Positions 53,426 to 63,430 are shown, counted from the first letter of the stretch. The stretch is 64,000 bases of DNA from Polaromonas vacuolata (GCF_012584515.1 NZ_CP051461.1:1855501-1919500); one strand, 5' to 3'. Made by a program: numbers and translations. The notes: a model not told the origin generated them from the sequence alone.

Positions 53426-53938
53426 ATGAACAAACTCGTCAACAATATTTACAAAATGCTGATGCTCGGTGCCTGCCTGTCCATGGTCTCGGCTTTTGGC
53501 ATTATCTTGCTGGGTATTGCCGCGCGTGAGTTCGTCTGGGATATTCCCGGCCTGGATGCCTATGCAGGCTACGCAATCGCCGGTACTTTATTTTTAGCCC
53601 TGCCCAGCACGCTGCGCCAAGGCGACCATATTCGAGTCAGCATGGTGTTGCAAAAATTGTCACCACGCGCTCAATCCATTCTTGAATACTGGTGCCTAGG
53701 CGCAGGTACTGTTTTAAGTAGCTATTTCGCTTGGTACGCGATTCGCATGGCGTGGATTTCCTATACCTTTCACGACGTTTCCCCAGCTGCTGACGCTAGC
53801 CCGCTGTGGATACCGCAAATTTTGATGGTGTTGGGCAGTCTTGGCTTTGTGGTGGCGTTTGCTGACGCCTTCATCAGCCATGTTCTGGGCCGCCCTTTCT
53901 TTCAAGTGCAAGACGGCGAAGCCGCTCGCACAGAATAA
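53426..53938 (+). CDS. TRAP transporter small permease subunit (DctQ family)
   Basis: A 170-residue protein with four membrane helices (MLMLGACLSMVSAFGIILLG; YAGYAIAGTLFLALPSTL; TVLSSYFAWYAIRMAWI; ILMVLGSLGFVVAFADAFI) and the DctQ-type segment LRQGDHIRVSMVLQKLS between the second and third. It is the accessory membrane subunit of the TRAP transporter and lies 27 bp before dctM. Confidence 0.88.
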   Translation: MNKLVNNIYKMLMLGACLSMVSAFGIILLGIAAREFVWDIPGLDAYAGYAIAGTLFLALPSTLRQGDHIRVSMVLQKLSPRAQSILEYWCLGAGTVLSSYFAWYAIRMAWISYTFHDVSPAADASPLWIPQILMVLGSLGFVVAFADAFISHVLGRPFFQVQDGEAARTE

Positions 53939-53965
53939 ATCACCGCCACTTACTGAAAGACCGAT

Positions 53966-55261
53966 ATGGATATTTGGATTGCTGGCGCGCTGATCGTCAC
54001 GCTGTTTGTTGTTTTAGGTTCAGGCCTGTGGATTGGCTTGTCCTTGTTAGGCGTCGCCATCATCGCCATGGAGTTGTTTACTCAGCGCCCTGTAGGCGAT
54101 GCGATGTCACTGACGATTTGGGGAACGACATCGAGTTGGACATTGACGGCATTACCATTGTTTCTCTGGATGGGAGAAATTCTTTTTCGCAGCAAACTCT
54201 CGGATGGTTTGTTCAAGGGCTTGGCGCCTTGGCTGAACCACTTGCCGGGTCGAGTGCTACACGTCAATGTAGTCGGTAGTGCGATTTTTGCGGTCGTTTC
54301 AGGCTCGTCCGCCGCCACCTGCGCGACGATTGGAAAAATCGCTCTGCCAGAGCTTAAAAAACGCGGCTACCCCGACAACATGGCCATCGGTACGCTGGCT
54401 GGCGCCAGCACACTCGGACTGTTAATTCCACCCTCCATCATCATGATTGTGTATGGGGTTGCGGCCAACGTTTCTATTGCCAAGTTATTCGTTGCCGGAG
54501 TCATTCCAGGCATTGTTCTGGCCTGTCTTTTTAGCGGCTACATAGTGATTTGGTCTTTGCTCAACAAAGACAAAATACCGGCGCCAGATGCACCCACTAG
54601 TTTTGCTCAAAAGCTCTATGCTTCGCGTCACCTGATTCCAGTGGTCTCGCTGATTGCCTTGGTTTTAGGTTCCATTTATTCCGGTATTGCTACCGCTACA
54701 GAGGCCGCAGCGTTGGGTGTGGGCGGCTCATTACTGCTGTCTTTGATTGAACGCACGTTAACTTGGGCGTCGTTTAAATCTGGCCTTCAAGCGGCATGCC
54801 GGGTTTATTGCATGATTGGTTTGATTCTGGCCGGCGCTGCATTCTTAACGCTGGCCATGGGCTTTATTGGCTTGCCGCGCCATCTGGCTGAGTATGTCGG
54901 CTCACTTGCGTTGTCGCCTTTCATGCTGATGGTTTTGTTGGTGGGATTTTTCATCGTATTGGGCTGCTTTTTAGACGGTATCTCTATGGTGGTGCTAACC
55001 ATGTCGGTCTTGTTGCCGACGGTTGAAGCCGCTGGCTTTGACCTGATTTGGTTTGGTATCTTCATCGTCATAGTGGTTGAGATGGCGCAAATCACGCCGC
55101 CGGTAGGCTTTAACTTATTTGTTTTGCAAGGCTTGACCAAACGCCAGTTGAGTTACCTTGGATGGGTAGCTTTTCCATTTTTCATGGTCATGGTTTTGAT
55201 GGTGTTGCTGACTTACTTTGTGCCCGATGTCGTGCTGTGGTTGCCTAGAAACATGCGCTAA
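53966..55261 (+). CDS. TRAP transporter large permease subunit (DctM family)
   Basis: A 431-residue inner membrane protein with about 12 membrane helices. It shows the DctM hallmarks FAVVSGSSAATCATIGKIALPE, cited as GSSAATCATIG, GTLAGASTLGLLIPPSIIM, ATATEAAALGVGGSLLLSL and EMAQITPPVGFNLFVLQGLT (quoted as ITPPVGFNLFVL). It forms the Na+-coupled translocation pathway with the DctQ subunit. Next comes the 5-oxoprolinase gene after a 171-bp gap in which I see no gene or clear hairpin. Confidence 0.92.
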   Translation: MDIWIAGALIVTLFVVLGSGLWIGLSLLGVAIIAMELFTQRPVGDAMSLTIWGTTSSWTLTALPLFLWMGEILFRSKLSDGLFKGLAPWLNHLPGRVLHVNVVGSAIFAVVSGSSAATCATIGKIALPELKKRGYPDNMAIGTLAGASTLGLLIPPSIIMIVYGVAANVSIAKLFVAGVIPGIVLACLFSGYIVIWSLLNKDKIPAPDAPTSFAQKLYASRHLIPVVSLIALVLGSIYSGIATATEAAALGVGGSLLLSLIERTLTWASFKSGLQAACRVYCMIGLILAGAAFLTLAMGFIGLPRHLAEYVGSLALSPFMLMVLLVGFFIVLGCFLDGISMVVLTMSVLLPTVEAAGFDLIWFGIFIVIVVEMAQITPPVGFNLFVLQGLTKRQLSYLGWVAFPFFMVMVLMVLLTYFVPDVVLWLPRNMR

Positions 55262-55432
55262 CGCGCTTAAACAAAAAACCAACGCCTCGCTGCGAATTAA
55301 CCAATTGCCAAACAAAGACGGCTGCCTCACACGTAGCCAAGGCTTATTCACGCCTCTTGTTAAGCCATCGCTTCGCATAGCTTTTCTTTCCTACAACAGA
55401 CGCTTACGTCTTTTCATGAATTGACTCACACC

Positions 55433-58400
55433 ATGCCAAACACCCCCCACACCCTAGACAGCAAACTCTGGCAATTCTGGATTGACCGCGGCGGCACTTT
55501 CACCGACGTGGTCGGTAAACGGCCAGATGGCTCGCTGGTCACGCATAAGCTACTCAGCGAAAACCCAGAACAATACAAAGACGCAGCCGTCGCAGGTATT
55601 CGCCATTTGCTAGGTCTTAAAAAAGGCGAGCCCGTCACACCCGATCTAGTCGCCTGCGTCAAGATGGGCACGACGGTCGCCACCAACGCTTTACTAGAGC
55701 GTAAAGGAGAGCCAACCCTGCTGGTGACCACCAAAGGTTTTAGAGATGCTTTGCGAATTGCCTACCAAAATCGCCCACGTATTTTTGACCGCAATATTCA
55801 ACTGCCAGAGCTGCTTTATTCAGCCGTCATAGAAGCACAAGAACGCGTTGGCGCGCATGGCGATGTGATTGAGCCGCTAGACGAGGCGCTGTTAAAAAAA
55901 GCCCTACAGGACCAGTACCAACAAGGACTTAGAAGCCTAGCGATTGTCTTCATGCACGGCTACCGTTACACCGACCACGAGTTGGCGGCCAAGCGTTTGG
56001 CGCAAGAAATCGGTTTCACGCAAATCAGTACCTCGCACGAAACCAGCCCGATGATGAAGTTTGTTAGCCGCGGCGACACCACGGTGGTGGACGCCTACTT
56101 GTCACCGATATTGCGCCGCTACGTCGCGCAAGTTGCTAGTGAAATGCCAGGCGTTAAGTTGTTTTTTATGCAGTCTTCTGGCGGCTTGAGCGACGCCCGT
56201 GTGTTCCAAGGCAAAGATGCAATTTTGAGCGGCCCGGCAGGCGGCATTGTCGGCATGGCGCGTACCGCAGCGATTGCTGGCATTGAAAAAATCATTGGCT
56301 TTGACATGGGCGGCACTTCTACCGATGTGTCGCACTATGCGGGTGAATTCGAGCGTGAATTTGAAACCCAAGTCGCAGGTGTGCGTATGCGCGCACCGAT
56401 GATGAGTATTCACACTGTAGCGGCCGGCGGTGGCTCATTGCTAGCGTTTGACGGCGCCCGCTTTAGGGTCGGCCCACAAAGCGCTGGCGCCAATCCTGGC
56501 CCAGCCAGTTACCGCCGCGGCGGCTCCTTGGCCGTCACCGATGCCAACGTGATGCTGGGCAAGATTCAACCTCACTTTTTTCCTAAAGTATTTGGCCCGA
56601 ATGCGGATGAAGCGCTCAGCATAGAAGCGGTCGAGCAGCAGTTTGAAGCACTGGCTCAGCAATCGCAGCGCACGGCCGAAGATGTCGCTGAAGGCTTTAT
56701 CAACATCGCAGTGCAGCAAATGGCTAACGCGATCAAAAAAATCTCTGTGGCCCGCGGCTACGACGTCACCAACTACACCTTGCAATGCTTTGGAGGTGCC
56801 GGCGGTCAACACGCGTGTTTGGTGGCTGATGCGCTGGGCATGAGCCGGGTTTTTGTCCATCCACTGGCCGGTGTACTGAGTGCCTACGGCATGGGGCTGG
56901 CGGATCAAACCGTCATTCGTGAACAAGCCGTTGAAGTCACATTAACGCCTGCCGCCTTGGCAGACGTCAGCGCTGCGCTGGACGCCTTAGCCAGCCAAGC
57001 AGAAGAAGAACTCATGGGCCAGCAGGTCAACCAAGGCAGTATGACAACGCAGCGGCGCGTTCATGTGCGCTACCAAGGCAGCGACGCCGCATTGGTCGTA
57101 GCCTTCCCGACTGAGGCTAGCGATGCGCAAGCCGCAATCGATTTAATTACCAGTCGTTTTGAAGCGGCTTATCGCCAGCGCTTTGCGTTCTTAATGCAAG
57201 GCAAGGGTTTGACCGTCGAAGCCGTGTCGGTGGAAGCGGCTATTGCCGGTGATGCACCGCAAGAGCCCAAGCACACACTTCACCCAGTTCGTGATTTGAA
57301 GCAAGCTCAACTGATACGCGAGAGTGTGCGCATGTATACCGGAGGAAAATGGTTGCAAGCGGCCTTAGTGGTGCGCGAAGACTTGCGCCCCGGAGACGTC
57401 ATCCCCGGTCCCGCCATCATTGCCGAGAAAAATGCCACCACTGTGGTGGAGCCGGGCTGGCAAGCCACGCTGACCGAGTTTGATCACCTTAATTTAGTCC
57501 GTACCGAAAAACGTGTCGTTCATTTCGCCGTCGGCACAAGCGTAGACCCGGTGTTGTTAGAAGTCTTTAACAACCTCTTCATGAATATCGCCGAGCAGAT
57601 GGGCTTGCAACTGCAAAATACCGCCTACTCAGTCAACATCAAGGAGCGCCTTGACTTTAGTTGCGCCCTCTTCGACGCTGCCGGCCACTTAATTGCCAAT
57701 GCGCCGCATATGCCGGTTCACTTGGGTTCAATGGGTGAGAGCATTAAAACCGTGGTGCGTGAAAACGCTGCCAGCATGAAACCCGGCGATGTATATGTCT
57801 TAAATGACCCCTACCACGGCGGCACGCATTTGCCCGACATAACAGTGATCACACCGGTCTATCTCAACGGCAAAGCTACTTTTTACGTCGGCTCACGCGG
57901 ACACCATGCCGATGTAGGTGGCACTACACCCGGTTCTATGCCACCGTTTTCTACCAGGATTGAAGAAGAAGGCGTGCAAATTAATAACTTCAAGCTAGTG
58001 GATCAAGGCCATTTACGCGAAGCCGAAATGGTGGCACTACTCAGCAGCGGCGCCTACCCATCGCGCAACACACAGCAAAACATGGCCGACCTCAAAGCCC
58101 AAATTGCGGCGAATGAAAAAGGCGTGCAAGAGCTAGGCAAGATGGTGGCGCATTACGGTTTGGAGGTTGTAGAGGCTTATATGAGCCACGTCCAAGCCAA
58201 CGCAGAAGAATCAGTGCGTCGAGTGATTACGCGTTTAAAAGACGGTGAATTCACCTTAGCTCTAGACAATGGTGCGCAGATTAAAGTGGCGATTCGGGTT
58301 AATCGAGATGCGCGCAGCGCAGTAGTTGATTTCACCGGCACATCAGCCCAGCAGCTGAATAATTTCAATGCCCCGACGGCGGTGTGTATGGCCGCTGTGC

Positions 58401-59113
58401 TGTATGTTTTCCGTAGTTTGGTCGATGACGACATTCCGCTTAACGCCGGTTGTCTGAAACCGCTGGAAGTCATCATCCCTGCCGGCTCTATGCTGAACCC
58501 AAATCCACCGGCATCCGTCGTAGCAGGCAATGTGGAGACCTCAAGCTGCATCACGAATGCTCTTTTTGGCGCGCTAGGTGCGATGGCCGCTAGCCAATGC
58601 ACCATGAATAACTTCACCTTTGGCAATGCTAATTATCAGTATTACGAAACCATTTCTGGCGGCTCAGGCGCAGGCATTAACACCGACGCAGCAGGCCAAC
58701 AAAGCGGTGGCTTTAATGGCACTAGCGTGGTGCAAACGCATATGACTAACTCACGTTTGACTGATCCTGAAATACTCGAGTTTAGATTTCCCGTGCGTTT
58801 GGAAAATTACGAAATCCGGCAAAACTCTGGCGGTGCCGGTCAGTGGCATGGCGGCAATGGCGGTGTGCGGCGAATTCGATTTTTAGAAGCGATGACGGCC
58901 AGCATTTTGTCAAACGGAAGAGTCCATGGCGCTTTTGGTTTAGCCGGCGGCGCGCCCGGTCAAGTCGGCTCTAACCGGGTGCTTCGCAGCGATGGCAGTG
59001 TTGAGGAGTTGGGCCACATTGGTCAGGCCGAGATGCAGGCCGGCGACATATTTGAAATCACAACCCCGGGTGGTGGTGGCTACGGAGCGTCGACTTCACC
59101 TAACCTGACCTGA
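55433..59113 (+). CDS. Fused hydantoinase A/B protein, 5-oxoprolinase (OPLAH type)
   Basis: A 1226-residue fusion of HyuA-like and HyuB-like parts. The N-terminal half has [16 protein letters not shown] (about 16-31), [33 protein letters not shown] and [14 protein letters not shown]; the C-terminal half (about 700-1220) has [20 protein letters not shown], cited as [34 protein letters not shown] and a glycine-rich end [10 protein letters not shown]. This follows eukaryotic-type OPLAH (human 1288 residues), which hydrolyses 5-oxo-L-proline to L-glutamate with ATP. Fused Hyu proteins can also act on hydantoins. The neighbours, DUF1445 and a TRAP transporter, favour 5-oxoproline. ATG 55433 is chosen over TTG 55421; neither has a strong ribosome binding site. 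Confidence 0.87.
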   Translation: MPNTPHTLDSKLWQFWIDRGGTFTDVVGKRPDGSLVTHKLLSENPEQYKDAAVAGIRHLLGLKKGEPVTPDLVACVKMGTTVATNALLERKGEPTLLVTTKGFRDALRIAYQNRPRIFDRNIQLPELLYSAVIEAQERVGAHGDVIEPLDEALLKKALQDQYQQGLRSLAIVFMHGYRYTDHELAAKRLAQEIGFTQISTSHETSPMMKFVSRGDTTVVDAYLSPILRRYVAQVASEMPGVKLFFMQSSGGLSDARVFQGKDAILSGPAGGIVGMARTAAIAGIEKIIGFDMGGTSTDVSHYAGEFEREFETQVAGVRMRAPMMSIHTVAAGGGSLLAFDGARFRVGPQSAGANPGPASYRRGGSLAVTDANVMLGKIQPHFFPKVFGPNADEALSIEAVEQQFEALAQQSQRTAEDVAEGFINIAVQQMANAIKKISVARGYDVTNYTLQCFGGAGGQHACLVADALGMSRVFVHPLAGVLSAYGMGLADQTVIREQAVEVTLTPAALADVSAALDALASQAEEELMGQQVNQGSMTTQRRVHVRYQGSDAALVVAFPTEASDAQAAIDLITSRFEAAYRQRFAFLMQGKGLTVEAVSVEAAIAGDAPQEPKHTLHPVRDLKQAQLIRESVRMYTGGKWLQAALVVREDLRPGDVIPGPAIIAEKNATTVVEPGWQATLTEFDHLNLVRTEKRVVHFAVGTSVDPVLLEVFNNLFMNIAEQMGLQLQNTAYSVNIKERLDFSCALFDAAGHLIANAPHMPVHLGSMGESIKTVVRENAASMKPGDVYVLNDPYHGGTHLPDITVITPVYLNGKATFYVGSRGHHADVGGTTPGSMPPFSTRIEEEGVQINNFKLVDQGHLREAEMVALLSSGAYPSRNTQQNMADLKAQIAANEKGVQELGKMVAHYGLEVVEAYMSHVQANAEESVRRVITRLKDGEFTLALDNGAQIKVAIRVNRDARSAVVDFTGTSAQQLNNFNAPTAVCMAAVLYVFRSLVDDDIPLNAGCLKPLEVIIPAGSMLNPNPPASVVAGNVETSSCITNALFGALGAMAASQCTMNNFTFGNANYQYYETISGGSGAGINTDAAGQQSGGFNGTSVVQTHMTNSRLTDPEILEFRFPVRLENYEIRQNSGGAGQWHGGNGGVRRIRFLEAMTASILSNGRVHGAFGLAGGAPGQVGSNRVLRSDGSVEELGHIGQAEMQAGDIFEITTPGGGGYGASTSPNLT

Positions 59114-59180
59114 AGTGATAGCGGCCAAATAAAAAGCCTAGAGATGAAACGCGTCACCTGCCTAGGTGGCCTTATCATGC

Positions 59181-59230
59181 AAGCTGATCCCGATTGATTG
59201 GGCGCACCTTTTGGCGGTGCGTGATCGGCT
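59181..59230 (+). promoter_or_regulatory. Structured leader upstream of the ParA-like gene
   Basis: An outer stem AGCTGATC (59181-59188) with GATCGGCT (59223-59230; one G-T pair) encloses an inner stem GCGCACC (59202-59208) with GGTGCGT (59216-59222). It ends 30 bp before the ATG. It could be the 5' leader fold of this gene; I recognise no known riboswitch. Confidence 0.4.
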
Positions 59231-59260
59231 ACGAATTCATCCATTTATTTCAGGGCAAAC

Positions 59261-59959
59261 ATGGCATCTATCAACTTCATTGGCGGCGAAAAAGGTGGCG
59301 TTGGCAAGTCAGTCACCGCGCGCGTGCTGGCCCAGTACTTCATCGACAAGGGCCTCGCGTTCACCGGCTTTGACACTGACCGCTCACACCATTCTTTCAA
59401 CCGCTTTTATGCCGACTACGCCTCACCCGTGATGGTCGATAACTACGAAGGTCTAGACCTGATTGTCTCGGCGTTTGAAGACAATCCCCAGCAAAACGTG
59501 ATCGTCGACTTGGCCGCGCAAACTTCATCGCCTTTGGCTAAATGGATAGGCGACGCCAGCTTGTTAGAGTTGTTTGTTGAAATGGGTATTCGCGTGAACT
59601 TCTGGCACGTCATGGACGATGGCCGCGATGCAGTTGATCTGCTGGGTAAACTCATAGACACCTATGGCAAGGGGCCTAACTATATAGTGGTCAAAAATCA
59701 AGGCCGCGGCACAGATTTCGTTTTACTAAAAAATTCTTATGCGCTGCAAAAAGCCGAATCAGTAGGCGCACAAGTCATAGAGTTGCCGCGTTTGCACGAC
59801 GCCAGCATGCGCAAAATTGACCAGCACAACACCAGTTTTTGGAAAGCCGTCAACGACAGGGAAAGTCCGCATTCGCTGGGTATTTTAGAGCGCCAACGGG
59901 TTAAGACTTGGCTGAAAAACTGCTACCAAGTTTTTGATCAAATACCGGGTTTGAAATAA
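59261..59959 (+). CDS. Solitary ParA/MinD-like deviant Walker ATPase
   Basis: A 232-residue P-loop ATPase. The deviant Walker A is GGEKGGVGKSV (about 7-17), followed by LAQYFIDKGLAFTGFDTDRS, and the Walker B region is NVIVDLAAQTSSPLAKWI. The middle (NFWHVMDDGRDAVDLLGKL, NYIVVKNQGRGTDFVLLKNS) is not that of chromosomal ParA. There is no ParB or parS-like partner nearby, so plasmid partition is unlikely; similar solitary ParA-like proteins are often annotated as mobilisation or nucleotide-binding proteins. Function unknown. It lies 147 bp after the 5-oxoprolinase gene on the same strand and is convergent with the SDR gene. Confidence 0.8.
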   Translation: MASINFIGGEKGGVGKSVTARVLAQYFIDKGLAFTGFDTDRSHHSFNRFYADYASPVMVDNYEGLDLIVSAFEDNPQQNVIVDLAAQTSSPLAKWIGDASLLELFVEMGIRVNFWHVMDDGRDAVDLLGKLIDTYGKGPNYIVVKNQGRGTDFVLLKNSYALQKAESVGAQVIELPRLHDASMRKIDQHNTSFWKAVNDRESPHSLGILERQRVKTWLKNCYQVFDQIPGLK

Positions 59960-60000
59960 AAAAAAGCGCTCTTAAACGCAGAACTACGATTAAGAGCGCT
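59957..60000 (-). terminator. Intrinsic terminator of the SDR-to-PaaI operon
   Basis: AGCGCTCTTAA (59965-59975) pairs with TTAAGAGCGCT (59990-60000) around a 14-nt loop. On the minus strand the stem is followed by eight Ts, 21 bp past the SDR stop codon. Confidence 0.85.
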
Positions 60001-60021
60001 GAGCATCGCGTGAATGATTCT

Positions 60022-60927
60022 TTAGACTTTGCGCAAAGCCGTTTTAAGTTGCTCGCCAATCTCTGGCTTATCGGCAAACGGACTGGTTGGGTTTCGTGCT
60101 TGCAAAATATCTTCCATACGGGTTTGCACTGAGCGTATGGCTTTGGGGTGGCTGTAAATATAAAAGCGGTTTTGTTCCACCGCTTCAAAAACCATAGCCG
60201 CCACATCGGCCGCACTAACCTTACCTGAATCTACTGCTTTACCGGTCATAGCTTGCTGGATTTTCTGACTCGCCGTTGGTTTATCGGATGCCATTGAAGA
60301 GGGCCGGTTTCTGTGGCTTTTGCTAATGCCAGTGGCCACAAAAAATGGGCATAAAACCGAAGCACCAACTTGGTCGCTGACTAAGGACAAGTCTTGGTAC
60401 AAGGTTTCACTCAAAGCCACGACCGCGTGCTTGCTGACGTTGTAAATCCCCATATTGGGAGGGCTAAGCAAACCCGCCATGCTGGCGGTATTGACGATGT
60501 GGCCTTGCCATGTGGGATCGTTTTTTGCGGCCTCTAGCATCATGGGCGTGAACAGGCGAATGCCATGCACCACACCCATCACGTTAACGCCCAAAACCCA
60601 TTCCCAATCTTTAACCGAGTTTTCCCAGATCAGTCCACCCGAGCCAACACCGGCATTGTTAAACACCAAATGCGGTGCGCCAAAGCGCTGTTTAACTTCT
60701 TCGGCGAGTGCTTGCATTTGCACAGCATCAGACACATCAACTTGGCGCGCAAGGACTTGAACACCGGCCGCCTGCATTTCAGCTGACGCCATCTCTAGCG
60801 CATCTTTTTGCACATCAATAAGCACTAAGTTCATGCCGAGTTTGGCGCCTATACGCGCACACTCCAAACCAAAACCGGAACCTGCGCCCGTTAAAACCGC
60901 CGTCTTACCTTTGAAATCAGTGATCAT
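60022..60927 (-). CDS. SDR family NAD(P)-dependent oxidoreductase
   Basis: A 301-residue classical short-chain dehydrogenase. The dinucleotide motif is TGAGSGFG (13-20), NNAG is at 90-93, and the catalytic residues are Ser149 (NTASMAG), Tyr162 and Lys166 (YNVSK). IDVQ after the second strand (38-41) favours NAD. The extra 50 C-terminal residues (YIYSHPKAIRSVQTRMEDIL) are like those of a subgroup often found in lipid or xenobiotic operons. Substrate unknown. AGGAGAG precedes the ATG. It is the last gene of a minus-strand operon. Confidence 0.9.
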   Translation of the reverse strand: MITDFKGKTAVLTGAGSGFGLECARIGAKLGMNLVLIDVQKDALEMASAEMQAAGVQVLARQVDVSDAVQMQALAEEVKQRFGAPHLVFNNAGVGSGGLIWENSVKDWEWVLGVNVMGVVHGIRLFTPMMLEAAKNDPTWQGHIVNTASMAGLLSPPNMGIYNVSKHAVVALSETLYQDLSLVSDQVGASVLCPFFVATGISKSHRNRPSSMASDKPTASQKIQQAMTGKAVDSGKVSAADVAAMVFEAVEQNRFYIYSHPKAIRSVQTRMEDILQARNPTSPFADKPEIGEQLKTALRKV

Positions 60928-60945
60928 TTTTTGTCTCTCCTGTTA

Positions 60946-61440
60946 TTAGTTCTTGGGCGGGCGCAACATTTCGACATGCATTATTCCGTCCTCAAGATAG
61001 GGCTCACCGGTTTTAACAAACCCGTGGGCAGCATAAAAATTGTCTAAATGCATTTGCGCACCAATGCGAATGCTTTGCTTACCCCACCTGGCCTCAAGAG
61101 CGCAGATAGCCTGACGCATTAACGCATGGCCTTGACCAACGCCAACAGCACTGCCTCTTATGCTGGGATGTGCGACCACCCGGCCAATGCTGGCTTCAAG
61201 ATATTTAATTCCTGGGCCAAAACAACGCGCACTGGCGACTAGTTGACCTGCGCGCCGGCCCAGTACATGCAGGGCTTGGGCGTCACTGCCGTCTAAGTCA
61301 AGAAAAACGCAGTTTTGTTCGACGACAAACACCTCAGAGCGCAATTGCAGCAAGGCATACAGTTCGGCTACCGTCAGCGCATCAAAGGCTTTACACGTCC
61401 AGTCAAGTGCTAATGCAATCGGATTAGCAATTGCACTCAA
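60946..61440 (-). CDS. elaA: ElaA-like GNAT N-acetyltransferase
   Basis: A 164-residue GNAT protein of the ElaA type. It has LTVAELYALLQLRSEVFVVE and QNCVFLDLDGSD, then RVVAHPSIRGSAVGVGQGHA (acetyl-CoA-binding region), QMHLDNFYAAHGFVKTGEPY and YLEDGIMHVEML. Substrate not known. No ATG is available; the start is a TTG at 61440 whose TTGA overlaps the GST gene's TGA stop, which indicates translational coupling. Confidence 0.87.
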   Translation of the reverse strand: MSAIANPIALALDWTCKAFDALTVAELYALLQLRSEVFVVEQNCVFLDLDGSDAQALHVLGRRAGQLVASARCFGPGIKYLEASIGRVVAHPSIRGSAVGVGQGHALMRQAICALEARWGKQSIRIGAQMHLDNFYAAHGFVKTGEPYLEDGIMHVEMLRPPKN

Positions 61441-62369
61441 TCGACGACCTTGAGTTGAAAACCGATGCGCGGAAAATGCACATTGACAAGGCCGGCGCGC
61501 TCGTCGGTGCGGGCAATCGTGAAATGCATGCGGGTAGCTGCGAGCAATACACCTTCAGTCGGCTCAAGGCCAAAACTCTCGCTGCAAATACTTACCTTGC
61601 TGCCCAATGCAATGCCGTGATCATCTTGAAAAATCTCATCTTTAAGCGGTGCTGGTGAATAAGCGGCGGCCACTTCAATGGCTTGGCTGGCGCTAAATTT
61701 CTCCATCTTTCCGTGCCCTAGCTCGTGCATGCGGTCCATCCACTCCAGCACTGCTGGCGTGGCTTGCAAAATATCGGCCACGATAGGTGTGCGGGTGCGG
61801 GTAAACCAAAGCGGGTGATAGGTTGAAAAGTCTGCAATCGAAGGCTGCTCGCCGAGTAAAAACGGCCAGTCATCCAGCATGTCAGAAAAACGCCTAAGGT
61901 AAGACTTATAGGCTGCTGTCGCATCGGCTGGGCGCAATCTAGCGGCGCCAGAAAACATCGCTTTGCGGTCTGCACCGAACGCTTGTGCGGCTTCGGGTGG
62001 CAGCTGATCGAACATCTGCGCCAAGCCTTTTGGCTGGGTGTTGTAGGCCATAGCAGTCCAGAACAGTGTCGAGTCAGCCCACTGCGCCAAGGTTCTAGCC
62101 ATTCCCTTGCTGGGCTCGGGATAGAGACTAGCTTCGGGTTGAATATGCTCAAGCACATCACAGATTAAGGCGGAGTCACAGTAAATGTCCGCGCCTATTT
62201 GCAGCACCGGCGTTTTACGATAGCCGCCCGTCAGGCTGAGTAAATCAGGCTTGGGGCTGATGCTAGGGATCAGCACAGACTTCCACGCAAGTTGTTTATA
62301 GCCCAACACCAAGCGCACTTTTTCAGAAAAAGGCGAATTAGGATAGTGGTGAAAAATCAAGTCTTGCAT
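61437..62369 (-). CDS. Glutathione S-transferase family protein
   Basis: A 310-residue protein with an N-terminal thioredoxin-like GST domain (IFHHYPNSPFSEKVRLVLGY, YRKTPVLQIGADIYCDSALI; the Ser in PNSPFSEKVR is the likely glutathione-site residue and TPVLQIG the cis-proline) and a helical C-terminal domain (about 90-210). It is about 90 residues longer than usual GSTs; the extra C-terminal part (about 225-310) is beta-rich and unassigned. AAGGA lies before ATG 62369. It is in an operon with a CurA-type reductase. Confidence 0.85.
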   Translation of the reverse strand: MQDLIFHHYPNSPFSEKVRLVLGYKQLAWKSVLIPSISPKPDLLSLTGGYRKTPVLQIGADIYCDSALICDVLEHIQPEASLYPEPSKGMARTLAQWADSTLFWTAMAYNTQPKGLAQMFDQLPPEAAQAFGADRKAMFSGAARLRPADATAAYKSYLRRFSDMLDDWPFLLGEQPSIADFSTYHPLWFTRTRTPIVADILQATPAVLEWMDRMHELGHGKMEKFSASQAIEVAAAYSPAPLKDEIFQDDHGIALGSKVSICSESFGLEPTEGVLLAATRMHFTIARTDERAGLVNVHFPRIGFQLKVVD

Positions 62370-62396
62370 ATCAGTCCTTTTTAAACAAAGTGAAAA

Positions 62397-63413
62397 TTAC
62401 CCGAGTTTGACCAGTTGTTTGCCAAAGTTTTTACCTTTGAGCAGGCCTAAGAATGCCTCTGGCGCTGACGCCAAACCCATAGCGACAGTCTCGCGCGGTT
62501 TGAGTTTTCCGGTCGCGACCAGCTGGCCTAATTCAGCCAAAGCTTCTGGCCAAATATCCATATGCTCACTGACAATAAAGCCTTGAATTTTCAAGCGGCT
62601 CAGCAACATCAATGAAGGGTTGCTCATGGGCACTGGCTTGCCGTCGTAGCCAGCAATCATGCCGCACAGCGCAATACTGGCAAACGCATTCAAGCAAGGC
62701 ATGACAGCGTTAAGCACCATGCTGCCTACGTTTTCGTAGTAACCGTCAACGCCATCTGGGCAAGCCAGTTTGATGGCGGCGCTGAGCGATGCAGCATCCT
62801 GATAAAGCTTGTAATCGACGCAGGCATCAAAGCCCAATTCATTAACCGCATAAGCGCATTTTTCGGGGCCGCCTGCAATACCAACTGTGCGGCAACCGCG
62901 GGCTTTGGAAAGCGCTGCAAACGCACTACCAACAGCACCAGTCGCAGCGCTCACCAGCAAGGTTTGTCCAGCTTTGGGATCAATGATTTTGACCAGTCCA
63001 TACCATGCGGTGACGCCCGGCATACCGACAGCGCCTAAGTAATGCGACAAAGCCACGTGGGTGGTGTCGACCTTGCGCAGTGCGCCTACTTGGGTTGCGT
63101 CAACTATGCTGTATTCCTGCCAGCCACCCATGCCAACGACTTTATCGCCGGGGTGAAATTTATCTGAGCGACTATCCAAAACTTGGCCAACCGTACCGCC
63201 ACCCATGACTTGGCCTAGGGCCTGCGGCACGGCGTAACTTTTGCTGTCATTCATACGGCCGCGCATGTACGGGTCAAGACTTAAAAAGTCATGCCGTACC
63301 AACACCTGATTGGCTTTGAGTTCTGGCAATTCGTTTTTAACCAGCTTGAAGTTGCTAGTAGATGCCTCGCCGGTTGGGCGGTTATCCAGAAGAATTTGGT
63401 GATTGATTGGCAT
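62397..63413 (-). CDS. NADP-dependent medium-chain reductase (CurA/leukotriene B4 dehydrogenase type)
   Basis: A 338-residue zinc-free MDR enzyme that reduces carbon-carbon double bonds of alpha,beta-unsaturated ketones or aldehydes in this family. It has FLSLDPYMRGRMNDSKSY, GQVMGGGTVGQVLDS, GMPGVTAWYGLVKI and the NADP-binding region VSAATGAVGSAFAALSKARG followed by IAGGPEKCAY, then DGYYENVGSMVLNAVMPCL and ALCGMIAGYDG. The likeness to E. coli CurA (YncB) is clear but the substrate here is not. AAGGAA is 6 bases before the ATG. Confidence 0.92.
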   Translation of the reverse strand: MPINHQILLDNRPTGEASTSNFKLVKNELPELKANQVLVRHDFLSLDPYMRGRMNDSKSYAVPQALGQVMGGGTVGQVLDSRSDKFHPGDKVVGMGGWQEYSIVDATQVGALRKVDTTHVALSHYLGAVGMPGVTAWYGLVKIIDPKAGQTLLVSAATGAVGSAFAALSKARGCRTVGIAGGPEKCAYAVNELGFDACVDYKLYQDAASLSAAIKLACPDGVDGYYENVGSMVLNAVMPCLNAFASIALCGMIAGYDGKPVPMSNPSLMLLSRLKIQGFIVSEHMDIWPEALAELGQLVATGKLKPRETVAMGLASAPEAFLGLLKGKNFGKQLVKLG

Positions 63414-63430
63414 AGTATTTCCTTGAAAAT

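Noticed and set aside
55421..55432. TTG start four codons upstream for the 5-oxoprolinase gene
   Set aside because: No ribosome binding site and an ATG follows 12 bases later; the short extension has no family support.
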